Under the pieces are notes generated by a model. That model was not told the DNA's origin and ran no database searches. It saw nothing but the letters and a program-made list of their open reading frames with translations. Source: Ruminococcaceae bacterium UBA1767 (GTDB lineage: Bacteria > Bacillota > Clostridia > Oscillospirales > Acutalibacteraceae). From it: a stretch of DNA of 30,921 nt. Of the stretch, positions 6,395-13,877 are shown piece after piece. Positions within the stretch are counted from its first letter, which is position 1; every line of letters starts with the position of its first letter. The stretch covers positions 1-30,921 of the forward strand of contig DCGX01000053.1 of NCBI GenBank assembly GCA_002315505.1. The letters are read 5' to 3'. The position numbers were made by a program, and so were the translations under genes.

Positions 6395-7942
6395 ATGAAA
6401 AGATATACAGCAATAATTTTGAGCATTGTTCTTATTCTTTCGCTTTGCTCGTGCAATCCTGGAGAAAGTCTTCTTGACTCTATCTCGGACATACAGGCCG
6501 AAGAAGAAACGATTGAGCCGGGAATTGACGAGGTTGGATACAAGCTCCCATATGACCGCACCGATTCGCTTAATCCGTACGAAGCAAAAGGAATTGTTAA
6601 TTCGAGTCTTTCAACATTGCTTTATGACTCACTTTATACTGTTGATAGTAATTTTAATGCCGTAGAGCTTATGGCGGCTTCCTCATCCGTTAAAGAAACT
6701 ACTCTTACGGTAGTTTTAAAATCAAACCTTAAATTCACCGACGGAAATCCTGTCACCGGTCGTGACGTTGTATTCTCATTTGAAAAAGCCAAAAGCAGCG
6801 ATGCATATTCAGAGTATCTGAACAATATTTCGTCAGCTGAATACAACGGAAACACAATAACATTTAATCTAAATCATGCTTGTATTTCCGAAGCGGCAAA
6901 TCTCGTATTCCCCATTATTGAATTTAACTCCGATGTTTCAGAGGATTCAGCCGATCTGGTTGTACCTGCAGGAAGCGGAAGATATTATATCGAGGATAAC
7001 GGCTCTTCAAAGATTCTTCGTGCAAATCTTAACAGACTTGATGGCTATCATCCGAAATATAACATGATTGGTCTTACTGCCGTATCGCAATCCGACTCTG
7101 TTCAGAGTCTTTACGGTCTCGGTGAAATTGACGCATATGTAAACGATTTTTCGGATGGTCAGTTCAGCAATTATTCGGGTACAAGCAACGATTACGACAT
7201 GACCAATCTTGTTTATCTCGGTGTAAATTCCGAATCCGAATCACTTTCAAGCGGTAAGGTAAGAAGAGCAATCGCATTGCTCCTCAATCGCTGTGACCTT
7301 GCTAAAATTTCTTTTGCAGGACACGCAGTCGAAACATCTATGCCTGTTCATCCGGGATATTCTGCATTAAACGGATGCACCCTTCCCACAACAGCTTACA
7401 ATAAGGATTCCGCAATCAATCTTCTTGAAGAGGCAGGCTTTAATCAGGTAAGCTCAGCAGGAATCAGATATTCCGAAAGCGGAACCACTCTCGAAATCTC
7501 TCTGCTCGTCAACAAGGATAACAGCTTCAAGCTCTCTCTTGCACGAAGCATTCAGCAGGCATTGAAGAAGGCAGGTATTTCTGTATCACTCAAAGAATAC
7601 TCATATAGCGCATACGTTTCCGCAGTTGAGGAAGGTTCTTACAGTCTTTACATCGGAGAAGCAAAGCTATCCAATAATTTTGATTTGTCAAGATTTTTCA
7701 CCGATGGCGGCTCGCTCTCATACGGAATCGATACAACAACCGAAACAGCATCAACATATATCAAATACAGAAGCGGTGAAGCAACAATGCAGAATTTTAT
7801 TGATGCTTTTGCCGATGAATTGCCGATAATTCCAATAGCTTTCAGAAAAGGAATTACAGTTAAATCATCTAAGCTTGCTCAGGATATCCTTTCAACTCCG
7901 GGTGACTATTTCAGTAATATCAACGAATGGACGGTTTCATAA
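6395..7942 (+). CDS. Solute-binding lipoprotein, family 5 (oligopeptide/nickel-type ABC binding protein)
   Basis: This 515-residue lipoprotein has a signal peptide MKRYTAIILSIVLILSLCSC with candidate lipidation at Cys20 (or Cys18). A family 5 solute-binding domain follows: LYDSLYTVDSNFNAVELMA, LKFTDGNPVTGRDVVFSFEKAK, then a distal lobe containing KVRRAIALLLNRCDLAK and a late IPIAFRKGITV. Such proteins hand peptides or similar ligands to ABC permeases outside the membrane. No permease or ATPase gene is adjacent; it sits between ymdB (10-base gap) and recG (zero gap), so it is an orphan binding protein, perhaps sharing a transporter encoded elsewhere. The ATG at 6395 follows a GAGG in the overlap with the ymdB stop. 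The frame upstream is a shadow of ymdB. The ligand is unknown. Confidence 0.88.
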   Translation: MKRYTAIILSIVLILSLCSCNPGESLLDSISDIQAEEETIEPGIDEVGYKLPYDRTDSLNPYEAKGIVNSSLSTLLYDSLYTVDSNFNAVELMAASSSVKETTLTVVLKSNLKFTDGNPVTGRDVVFSFEKAKSSDAYSEYLNNISSAEYNGNTITFNLNHACISEAANLVFPIIEFNSDVSEDSADLVVPAGSGRYYIEDNGSSKILRANLNRLDGYHPKYNMIGLTAVSQSDSVQSLYGLGEIDAYVNDFSDGQFSNYSGTSNDYDMTNLVYLGVNSESESLSSGKVRRAIALLLNRCDLAKISFAGHAVETSMPVHPGYSALNGCTLPTTAYNKDSAINLLEEAGFNQVSSAGIRYSESGTTLEISLLVNKDNSFKLSLARSIQQALKKAGISVSLKEYSYSAYVSAVEEGSYSLYIGEAKLSNNFDLSRFFTDGGSLSYGIDTTTETASTYIKYRSGEATMQNFIDAFADELPIIPIAFRKGITVKSSKLAQDILSTPGDYFSNINEWTVS

Positions 7943-9970
7943 ATGGATAAATCGACCAACATACAATATCTCAAAGGTGTCGGTGAAAAGCGAGCAGGGC
8001 TTTTAAACAAGCTCGGTCTTTTCACCGTCGGTGATTTATTGCAGTTTTTTCCGAGAGATTATATGGATTGGCGAAAAATCTCCACTATTGACGAAGCTCC
8101 GTATGACATGCCATGCTGTATTCGTGCAGTTGTCAATCACAAACCGAAGGGTGCAAAAATCCGCAAGGGTATGACAATATACAAAACCGTTGTAACTGAT
8201 GGTCACAGCCTTATGGATATCACAATCTTTAACAACAAATATTCTGCCGAAGGTATGGAGGCCGGAAAAGAATATATTTTCTACGGAAAAGTCGGAGGGA
8301 ATTTTCACAGACGTGAAATGAATTCTCCGATGGTTACAAAAGTTGAAGGTGAAATGCGAATTCACCCGATTTATCATCAGACGGCAGGCATTAATTCAAA
8401 ATCTGTCGAAAAGCTCGTGAATCAGGTCCTGTCCGGCGGTGAAAAATACTTTGAGGATTGTCTTCCTTTGTCACTTCGAGAAAAGCTCTGCCTTATGGAA
8501 TACAACGATGCGATTTATCAGATGCATTTCCCGACAAACGAGGATTTGCTTTCCGAAGCGAGAAGAAGACTGATTTTTGAAGAATTATTTCTTTTTCAGT
8601 CAGGACTTATGAGCCTTCGGGGAAGCCGAAACGAAACAACTCCTGTTTTCTTTGAAAAGGATTATACAGAGGAGTTTTATTCGCTTCTGCCGTTCTCTCC
8701 CACCTCGGCTCAGCGAAGAGCCGTCAGCGAAAGTGTAAAGCAAATGCTTTCTCAGAACGTAATGAACAGACTTTTACAGGGTGATGTCGGCTCGGGTAAA
8801 ACCGCTGTTGCCTGTGCATTGATTTATAATGCGGTTAAAAACGGATATCAATGTGCATTTATGGCACCGACGGAAATTCTTGCTCAACAGCATTTTCAGA
8901 CCTGCAAAAAATTTTTTGAAAATACTGATATCAGTATAGCCCTGCTCACAGGCTCCGTTACAGCCGCAAATAAAAGAAAAATAAAAGAAAATTTAAAAAA
9001 CGGTGAAACCGATTTGATAATCGGCACTCACGCACTGATACAGGATGATGTCGAATTCCCGAAGCTCGGACTTGTTATAACAGATGAGCAGCATCGATTC
9101 GGTGTTAAACATCGTGGTGCTCTCAGCCAGAAGGGAGAAAGACCACACACACTCGTCATGTCCGCAACACCGATTCCGAGAACTCTTGCTTTAATGATTT
9201 ACGGTGACCTTGACGTTTCCGTGCTTGATGAACTGCCACCGGGCAGACAGCCAATTGAAACCTATTCGATAAACAGCAAAATTCGTGACAGGGCTTACGG
9301 CTACGTTAAAAAACACCTTGACGAGGGCAGGCAGGGATACATCGTTTGTCCGCTCGTTGAGGAAGGTGAAACAGAGCTTGCCGCCGCTGAGGAATATGCA
9401 AAACGGCTTTCAGAGGGCTTTTTTGCAGGCTATGAGGTCGGTCTGCTTCACGGTAAAATGAAGCCAAAGGACAAGGAGCAGGTTATGGCTCGGTTTGTCA
9501 GCGGAGAAATCAAGCTCCTTGTTTCAACAACCGTAATTGAAGTTGGTGTTGATGTGCCGAATTCCGTTATTATGGTTATAGAAAATGCAGAGCGCTTCGG
9601 TCTGTCACAGCTTCATCAGTTAAGAGGACGTATCGGTCGTGGACAATACAAATCAACCTGCATTCTCATCACAGACGCACAAAATGAAGCTACAAAGGAA
9701 CGAATGAAAATTATGACACAGACAACCGACGGATTTAAGGTTGCTGATGCCGACCTTAAAATGCGTGGTCCCGGCGATTTCTTCGGAGCAAGACAGCACG
9801 GACTTCCGCAAATGAATATGGCTTCTCTTACAGACACGGAAACACTGACAGAAGCAAACCGTTTTGCAAAGGAAATCATTCATGATGACCCGAATTTTGA
9901 AAAAGAAGAAAACAAATATCTTAAGGCGGCTATTGAAAAGTTATTCAATTCCGACCTTGCGATGAACTGA
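7943..9970 (+). CDS. recG: ATP-dependent DNA helicase RecG
   Basis: RecG remodels stalled replication forks and branched recombination intermediates. The 675-residue length matches the family. The N-terminal wedge region (LKGVGEKRAGLLNKLGLFTVGDLLQFFPRDYMD and an OB-fold to about residue 150) is followed by the superfamily 2 motor: Walker A GDVGSGKT (280-287), APTEILAQQH, GTHALIQ, DEQH (381-384), SATPIPRT (407-414), PPGRQPIET, and the second RecA lobe with STTVIEVGVDVPN and QLRGRIGRG. The late DLKMRGPGDFFGARQHGLP is the RecG translocation-type segment. The ATG directly follows the TAA of the preceding lipoprotein gene, which implies translational coupling. A downstream terminator at 10111 could end this transcript as well as the candidate small RNA. 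Confidence 0.97.
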   Translation: MDKSTNIQYLKGVGEKRAGLLNKLGLFTVGDLLQFFPRDYMDWRKISTIDEAPYDMPCCIRAVVNHKPKGAKIRKGMTIYKTVVTDGHSLMDITIFNNKYSAEGMEAGKEYIFYGKVGGNFHRREMNSPMVTKVEGEMRIHPIYHQTAGINSKSVEKLVNQVLSGGEKYFEDCLPLSLREKLCLMEYNDAIYQMHFPTNEDLLSEARRRLIFEELFLFQSGLMSLRGSRNETTPVFFEKDYTEEFYSLLPFSPTSAQRRAVSESVKQMLSQNVMNRLLQGDVGSGKTAVACALIYNAVKNGYQCAFMAPTEILAQQHFQTCKKFFENTDISIALLTGSVTAANKRKIKENLKNGETDLIIGTHALIQDDVEFPKLGLVITDEQHRFGVKHRGALSQKGERPHTLVMSATPIPRTLALMIYGDLDVSVLDELPPGRQPIETYSINSKIRDRAYGYVKKHLDEGRQGYIVCPLVEEGETELAAAEEYAKRLSEGFFAGYEVGLLHGKMKPKDKEQVMARFVSGEIKLLVSTTVIEVGVDVPNSVIMVIENAERFGLSQLHQLRGRIGRGQYKSTCILITDAQNEATKERMKIMTQTTDGFKVADADLKMRGPGDFFGARQHGLPQMNMASLTDTETLTEANRFAKEIIHDDPNFEKEENKYLKAAIEKLFNSDLAMN

Positions 9971-10011
9971 GATGTTCACAATTACTTTACAAATTATTAA
10001 CAATAGCTTGT

Positions 10012-10039
10012 TTGTTTAGAAACATTTAGGGATTATACT
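10012..10039 (+). promoter_or_regulatory. Candidate promoter of the small RNA at 10044
   Basis: TTGTTT (10012-10017), a 16-base spacer and TATACT (10034-10039) lie in the gap after recG. The -10 is good and the -35 is half consensus. The start is expected around 10045, at the foot of the first hairpin. Confidence 0.5.
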
Positions 10040-10043
10040 ATGC

Positions 10044-10155
10044 TTGCAAGGTTAAGGAAATTCCCGCCTTAACACATTGCAAATCTTTTTCATTAATCCC
10101 CTTTCAAATTGCAAATACACCGCAGGATACTCCACCTGCGGTGTATTTGTTTTTA
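10044..10155 (+). ncRNA. Candidate trans-acting small RNA with C-rich anti-Shine-Dalgarno loops
   Basis: There is no open frame of note here, yet the segment is organised like a small RNA: its own promoter, a 5' hairpin and a strong terminator. Hairpin 1 (10044-10082) pairs TTGCAA with TTGCAA and GTTAAGG with CCTTAAC around the loop AAATTCCCG. A single-stranded stretch at 10083-10110 follows, rich in U and C and containing AATCCCCTTTC. The terminator hairpin (10111-10150) ends it. Exposed UCCC and UCCCC motifs are typical of Firmicute small RNAs such as RoxS/RsaE that mask ribosome binding sites. It lies between convergent recG and livF. It may belong to an already described RNA family; I cannot tell without a covariance search. 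Confidence 0.55.
10111..10155 (+). terminator. Strong Rho-independent terminator after recG / end of candidate small RNA
   Basis: A 16-pair stem, GCAAATACACCGCAGG with CCTGCGGTGTATTTGT, closes an 8-base loop and is followed by TTTTTATATTA on the plus strand. Confidence 0.9.
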
Positions 10156-10159
10156 TATT

Positions 10160-10219
10160 ATAAATATAAATAAAAGAAGAATTTCAGGTTATCGCATCTG
10201 ATAAGCCAAAATTCTTCTT
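10160..10219 (-). terminator. Rho-independent terminator of the liv operon
   Basis: On the minus strand AAGAAGAATTT and AAATTCTTCTT pair, with an inner GGCTTATC/GATAACC stem, and are followed by TTATTTATATTT. It begins 16 bases past the livF stop. Confidence 0.75.
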
Positions 10220-10234
10220 AATTATACTTTTCGA

Positions 10235-10945
10235 TTAGCCTCCGAGGTAAGCCTTCTTAACATCTTCGCTTTCCATAAGCTCCTTGCCTGTTCCCGAAAG
10301 AACAATCTTGCCCGTTTCAAGAACATAAGCTCTGTCTGAAATTGCAAGTGATTTACCTGCGTTCTGCTCAACAAGAAGGACCGTTGTGCCGTCATTATTG
10401 ATATCCTTGATGATATCAAAAACCTGGTCAACAAGCAGTGGTGAAAGTCCCATTGACGGCTCATCCATCATAAGGAGCTTAGGATGGCTCATCAAGGCTC
10501 TGCCCATTGCGAGCATCTGCTGTTCACCACCGGAAAGTGTTCCGGCAATCTGATTTTTTCTTTCCTCAAGACGTGGAAAACGTGTATAAATCTTCTCAAT
10601 ATCTTCCTTAAGTCCTTTTTTATCCTTGATTGCAAAAGCACCCATAAGAAGATTATCATAAACTGAAAGCTCCTGGAAGATTCTTCTTCCCTCAGGACAC
10701 TGAGTCATACCGAGTGTAACGATTTTGTGGCACGGAGTTTTTGTTATATTCTGTCCCTCATAGAAAACAGAACCGCTCTTTATAGGAATAAGTCCCATAA
10801 TCGACTGCATAGTTGTTGTTTTTCCTGCGCCATTTGCACCGATAAGTGTAACAATTTCACCTTTGTTTACCTCAAAGCTGATTCCGCTGATAGCCTGAAT
10901 AACTCCGTAGTAAACCTGAAGGTCTTTTACTTCTAACATTGCCAT
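10235..10945 (-). CDS. livF: Branched-chain amino acid ABC transporter ATPase LivF
   Basis: The 236-residue ATPase is one of the two motor subunits of the Liv importer for leucine, isoleucine and valine, acting at the inner face of the membrane. It shows Walker A GANGAGKT (36-43), the MTQCPEGRRIFQELSVYDNL Q-loop region typical of LivF, signature LSGGEQQ (137-143), Walker B LLMMDEP (157-163) and a late VLLVEQN switch. The ATG at 10945 is preferred over an ATG two codons in, because GGAGGT lies 8 bases before it. It begins 5 bases after the livG stop and is the last gene of the operon, followed by a terminator. Confidence 0.95.
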   Translation of the reverse strand: MAMLEVKDLQVYYGVIQAISGISFEVNKGEIVTLIGANGAGKTTTMQSIMGLIPIKSGSVFYEGQNITKTPCHKIVTLGMTQCPEGRRIFQELSVYDNLLMGAFAIKDKKGLKEDIEKIYTRFPRLEERKNQIAGTLSGGEQQMLAMGRALMSHPKLLMMDEPSMGLSPLLVDQVFDIIKDINNDGTTVLLVEQNAGKSLAISDRAYVLETGKIVLSGTGKELMESEDVKKAYLGG

Positions 10946-10950
10946 AACTC

Positions 10951-11721
10951 TTAACCTCCGATATATGCCTTAACAACTTCAGGATCGTTAAGAGCTTTTT
11001 CAACATCGCCCTGACAAAGAACCGTACCGAAGTTCAAAACAGTAATCTCATCGCAAAGTCCCGAAACAAATTTAATGTCATGCTCAATAAGAAGCACTGT
11101 TACATCAAAATTATCTCTGATATATCTTACAGTATCCATAAGCTCTGCTGTTTCGTTAGGATTCATACCTGCGGCAGGCTCGTCAAGCAAAAGGAGCTTC
11201 GGATTTGTTGCGAGTGCACGGGCAATTTCGAGCTTTCTCTGCTTACCGTAAGGAAGATTGCAGGCAAGGTTATTTCTTTCCTCGTACAAATCAAAGATTT
11301 TAAGAATTTCCTTTGCCTTGTTTCTCATTCTGACTTCTGTGTCATAATGCTTCGGAAGCTTCAGCATTGAAACAAACGGATTGCACTTGAATTCAGGCTG
11401 ATTATGAAGACCTACAAGAACATTACGAATAACGCTCATATTATTGAAAAGACGAATATTTTGGAATGTACGTGCAATTCCCTTGTGATTGATTTTTTCC
11501 TGACCTTTTCCCGTAAGCTCTTCGCCATTAAGGAAAAATGTACCTGTTGTCGGCTTGTAAACACCTGTAAGAAGGTTAAATACAGTAGTTTTACCTGCAC
11601 CATTAGGTCCGATAAGACCGTAAATCTGACCTTTTTTAATTTTAAGATTTACATCCTGTACAGCCTTAAGGCCACCGAATGAGATACCTAAATTTTTAGT
11701 TTCCAATACATAATCAGACAT
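10951..11721 (-). CDS. livG: Branched-chain amino acid ABC transporter ATPase LivG
   Basis: The 256-residue second ATPase of the Liv importer pairs with LivF. Walker A is GPNGAGKT (38-45). IARTFQNIRLFNNMSVIRNVLVG is the LivG-type Q-loop region, the signature is the LivG variant LPYGKQRKLEIARAL (156-170), and Walker B LLLLDEPAAGMNP follows at 176-188. VLLIEHDIKFV carries the switch histidine. The insert with MLKLPKHYDTE, between the Q-loop and the signature, is also normal for LivG. The start codon shares one base with the livM stop (TAATG), so translation is probably coupled. Confidence 0.95.
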   Translation of the reverse strand: MSDYVLETKNLGISFGGLKAVQDVNLKIKKGQIYGLIGPNGAGKTTVFNLLTGVYKPTTGTFFLNGEELTGKGQEKINHKGIARTFQNIRLFNNMSVIRNVLVGLHNQPEFKCNPFVSMLKLPKHYDTEVRMRNKAKEILKIFDLYEERNNLACNLPYGKQRKLEIARALATNPKLLLLDEPAAGMNPNETAELMDTVRYIRDNFDVTVLLIEHDIKFVSGLCDEITVLNFGTVLCQGDVEKALNDPEVVKAYIGG

Positions 11722-12866
11722 TATTCAGTACCTCCTTTTTCAGGCTTGTCAGGTGTGTATGCTTTTTCCTGCTTTAAATCAGTTGAAACAATTTCATCCA
11801 TAGGAATCTTTGTAGGAACAACATCCCATCTGTTTTTATCATCGTGCTGAGCAGCAGGATTTTTGCTTTTCTTCTTTGATGAAATTGCGTTGGAAATTGA
11901 CAATTTCTCACGAAGTGCAGCGAGCTTAGGAGCATTGTTATAAATAACAACAAGAATAAGAATAATAGCATAAACGAGATACTTCAAAGCGGCAAGCTCG
12001 CCCGGGAGCTTATCCTGAAGCTGGAAGTTGAGGTATGTGATAAACACTGCCGAAATAATCGAGCCTGTAATATTACCCATACCGCCGAGAACAACCATAA
12101 CGAGAATCTCAATAGAATAGTTGAATGAGAAGAATGAATAGGTAACAGGTGTAACCTTTGAACCGAAAATAACACCTGCAACACCTGCAAAGAATGCCGC
12201 AAAAACAAATACGAAGAGCTTATAGTATGTGATGTTGATACCCATAGCCTTTGCCGCAATTTCGTTATCACGAATAGCTGTGATTGCTCTGCCGTGTTTA
12301 CTTCTGATAATATTCTGAATCAGGAAAAGAGAAATAAGAACAACAATAAGAGCAACAATATACAAATCCGAGCCGAATCTCTTGGTTGAAAGACCGAGAG
12401 CCGCACCGAAAGCAGGCTGATTTTTAAAAATTGTACGAACGATTTCGCCGAATGCAAGAGTAACAATCGCAAGGTAGTCACCCTTAAGGCGAAGTGCGGG
12501 AAGTCCGATAATCAAACCGAAAACAGCAGCAACCGAACCGCCGATAAGCATTGAAATAATAAGCACAAGGAGCTTTGAATCAATCACTTCATAAAGGCTG
12601 TTTGCGAAGTAGCAACCGATATAAGCACCGACACACATAAAGCCTGCGTGACCGAGTGAAAGCTCACCGAGGAAGCCAACAACAAGATTAAGTGAAACAG
12701 CAAGCAAAATACTGTAACCCATCTGAGCCAGAAGGTCTGCCGATGAACGAGGAAGCTCACCCATCGAGCTCATAACAAGTGAAATAATGAGCATTGCACC
12801 GACGATGATATAGTTGATGCAATTTTTGAACTTGAATGCATTTTTTATATTCTTGAAATAGTTCAT
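11721..12866 (-). CDS. livM: Branched-chain amino acid ABC transporter permease LivM
   Basis: The 381-residue integral membrane permease forms the channel with LivH. Family marks include GYSILLAVSLNLVVGFLGELSLGHAGFMCVGAYIG, LPALRLKGDYLAIVTLAFGEIVR and SKHGRAITAIRDNEIAAKAMGIN (the cytosolic coupling loop), then VMVVLGGMGNITGSIISAVF. About nine to ten hydrophobic helices can be counted. The protein is longer than many LivM because of an N-terminal extension and a hydrophilic C-terminal tail of some 65 residues rich in Lys, Asp and Pro (after KLAALREKL). That tail has no recognisable domain. AAGGTG precedes the ATG, and only 3 bases separate it from livH. Confidence 0.93.
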   Translation of the reverse strand: MNYFKNIKNAFKFKNCINYIIVGAMLIISLVMSSMGELPRSSADLLAQMGYSILLAVSLNLVVGFLGELSLGHAGFMCVGAYIGCYFANSLYEVIDSKLLVLIISMLIGGSVAAVFGLIIGLPALRLKGDYLAIVTLAFGEIVRTIFKNQPAFGAALGLSTKRFGSDLYIVALIVVLISLFLIQNIIRSKHGRAITAIRDNEIAAKAMGINITYYKLFVFVFAAFFAGVAGVIFGSKVTPVTYSFFSFNYSIEILVMVVLGGMGNITGSIISAVFITYLNFQLQDKLPGELAALKYLVYAIILILVVIYNNAPKLAALREKLSISNAISSKKKSKNPAAQHDDKNRWDVVPTKIPMDEIVSTDLKQEKAYTPDKPEKGGTE

Positions 12867-12869
12867 AAA

Positions 12870-13736
12870 TTACACCTTCTCTCTTCTCTTCTTGCCGAGA
12901 ATACCGATAGGTCTTACAAGAAGAATCAAAATCAACAAAGCGAACTCAATTGCTGTAGCATAAGGAGCGAGAGCAGGAACACTCAACGCAAACTTTTCAA
13001 CAACACCGAGAACAACACCGCCGAGCATAGCACCCGGAATTGAACCGATACCGCCGATAACCGCTGCGGCAAAAGCCTTGATACCCGGCATTGAACCGAG
13101 AGTCGGACTTACTGCCGGAATCTGAAGGAGATAGAACACACCTGCAGCAGCCGCAAGAGCCGAACCGATAGCGAATGTAATCATAATGATTTTATTAACA
13201 TTAACGCCCATGAGCTGAGCCGCACCTCTGTCCTCAGAAACAGCCTGCATTGCGCGTCCCGTTCTTGTATATTTAACGAACAAGGTAAGTGCAATCATGA
13301 TAACAGCACCGACAACGAGCGTGATAAGTGTACCGATATTAATCTCAGCATTTGCAATCTTCACTGTGCCGAAGGATGCAAGCTGAACAGCCTGCGACTT
13401 TGAGCCGAAAATAAGCTGAGCCACACTCTGAAGAAAATAGCTGACACCGATAGCTGTAATTAAAACTGCAAGCGGTGAAGCACCACGAAGCGGTTTGTAT
13501 GCAACCTTTTCGATTACAATACCTGCAACAGTACATACCAAAACTGCGGCAACAACGCCGATTATAGGATGTCCGTTCATTGTAAGAGTTGTAAGAATTG
13601 TGTACGCACCAACCATAATGATATCACCGTGAGCAAAGTTCAACATCTTCGCAATACCGTAAACCATCGTATAACCGAGAGCAATCAATGCATAAATCGC
13701 ACCAAGGCTGAGTCCGTCGAATAATGTAGACAACAT
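12870..13736 (-). CDS. livH: Branched-chain amino acid ABC transporter permease LivH
   Basis: The 288-residue permease is typical of LivH: the start MLSTLFDGLSLGAIYALIALGYTMVYGI, then MLNFAHGDIIMVGAYT, the coupling-loop region YTRTGRAMQAVSEDRGAAQLMGVN, and AFAAAVIGGIGSIPGAMLGG near the C-terminus. About eight hydrophobic helices are visible. AAGGAG lies upstream of the ATG. A 141-base gap with two stem-loops separates it from livK. That would allow the binding protein, needed in excess, to be expressed more strongly than the membrane subunits. Confidence 0.95.
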   Translation of the reverse strand: MLSTLFDGLSLGAIYALIALGYTMVYGIAKMLNFAHGDIIMVGAYTILTTLTMNGHPIIGVVAAVLVCTVAGIVIEKVAYKPLRGASPLAVLITAIGVSYFLQSVAQLIFGSKSQAVQLASFGTVKIANAEINIGTLITLVVGAVIMIALTLFVKYTRTGRAMQAVSEDRGAAQLMGVNVNKIIMITFAIGSALAAAAGVFYLLQIPAVSPTLGSMPGIKAFAAAVIGGIGSIPGAMLGGVVLGVVEKFALSVPALAPYATAIEFALLILILLVRPIGILGKKRREKV

Positions 13737-13768
13737 TGGGAATACTCCTTTATTTGTAAAATCTTTTC

Positions 13769-13820
13769 AAACCGCTGATGAATCAATACCTGTTTTCAGA
13801 TACAGATTTATCGGCGGTTT
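13769..13820. repeat. Imperfect inverted repeat in the livK-livH gap
   Basis: AAACCGCTGATGAATC (13769-13784) faces GATTTATCGGCGGTTT (13805-13820), 14 of 16 exact. The two differences become G-U pairs on the plus strand but mismatches on the minus strand. It could be an mRNA stabilising hairpin or a protein site. Confidence 0.6.
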
Positions 13821-13831
13821 AAATAACAAAC

Positions 13832-13860
13832 CTTACGGGTGCCGAGTTGACACCCGTAAG
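13832..13860 (-). terminator. Intra-operonic stem-loop after livK (weak terminator or RNA-end stabiliser)
   Basis: A perfect 10-pair stem (CTTACGGGTG/CACCCGTAAG) begins 18 bases after the livK stop. The following minus-strand sequence GTTTGTTATTT is only partly U-rich. Partial termination or protection of the livK mRNA 3' end is more likely than full termination. Confidence 0.65.
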
Positions 13861-13877
13861 TGATTATTGATTAAGAA

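Noticed and set aside
13769..13860. CRISPR-like or mobile-element repeats
   Set aside because: Only a single inverted repeat and one hairpin are present; there are no regular repeats, spacers, transposase or target duplication anywhere in the window.
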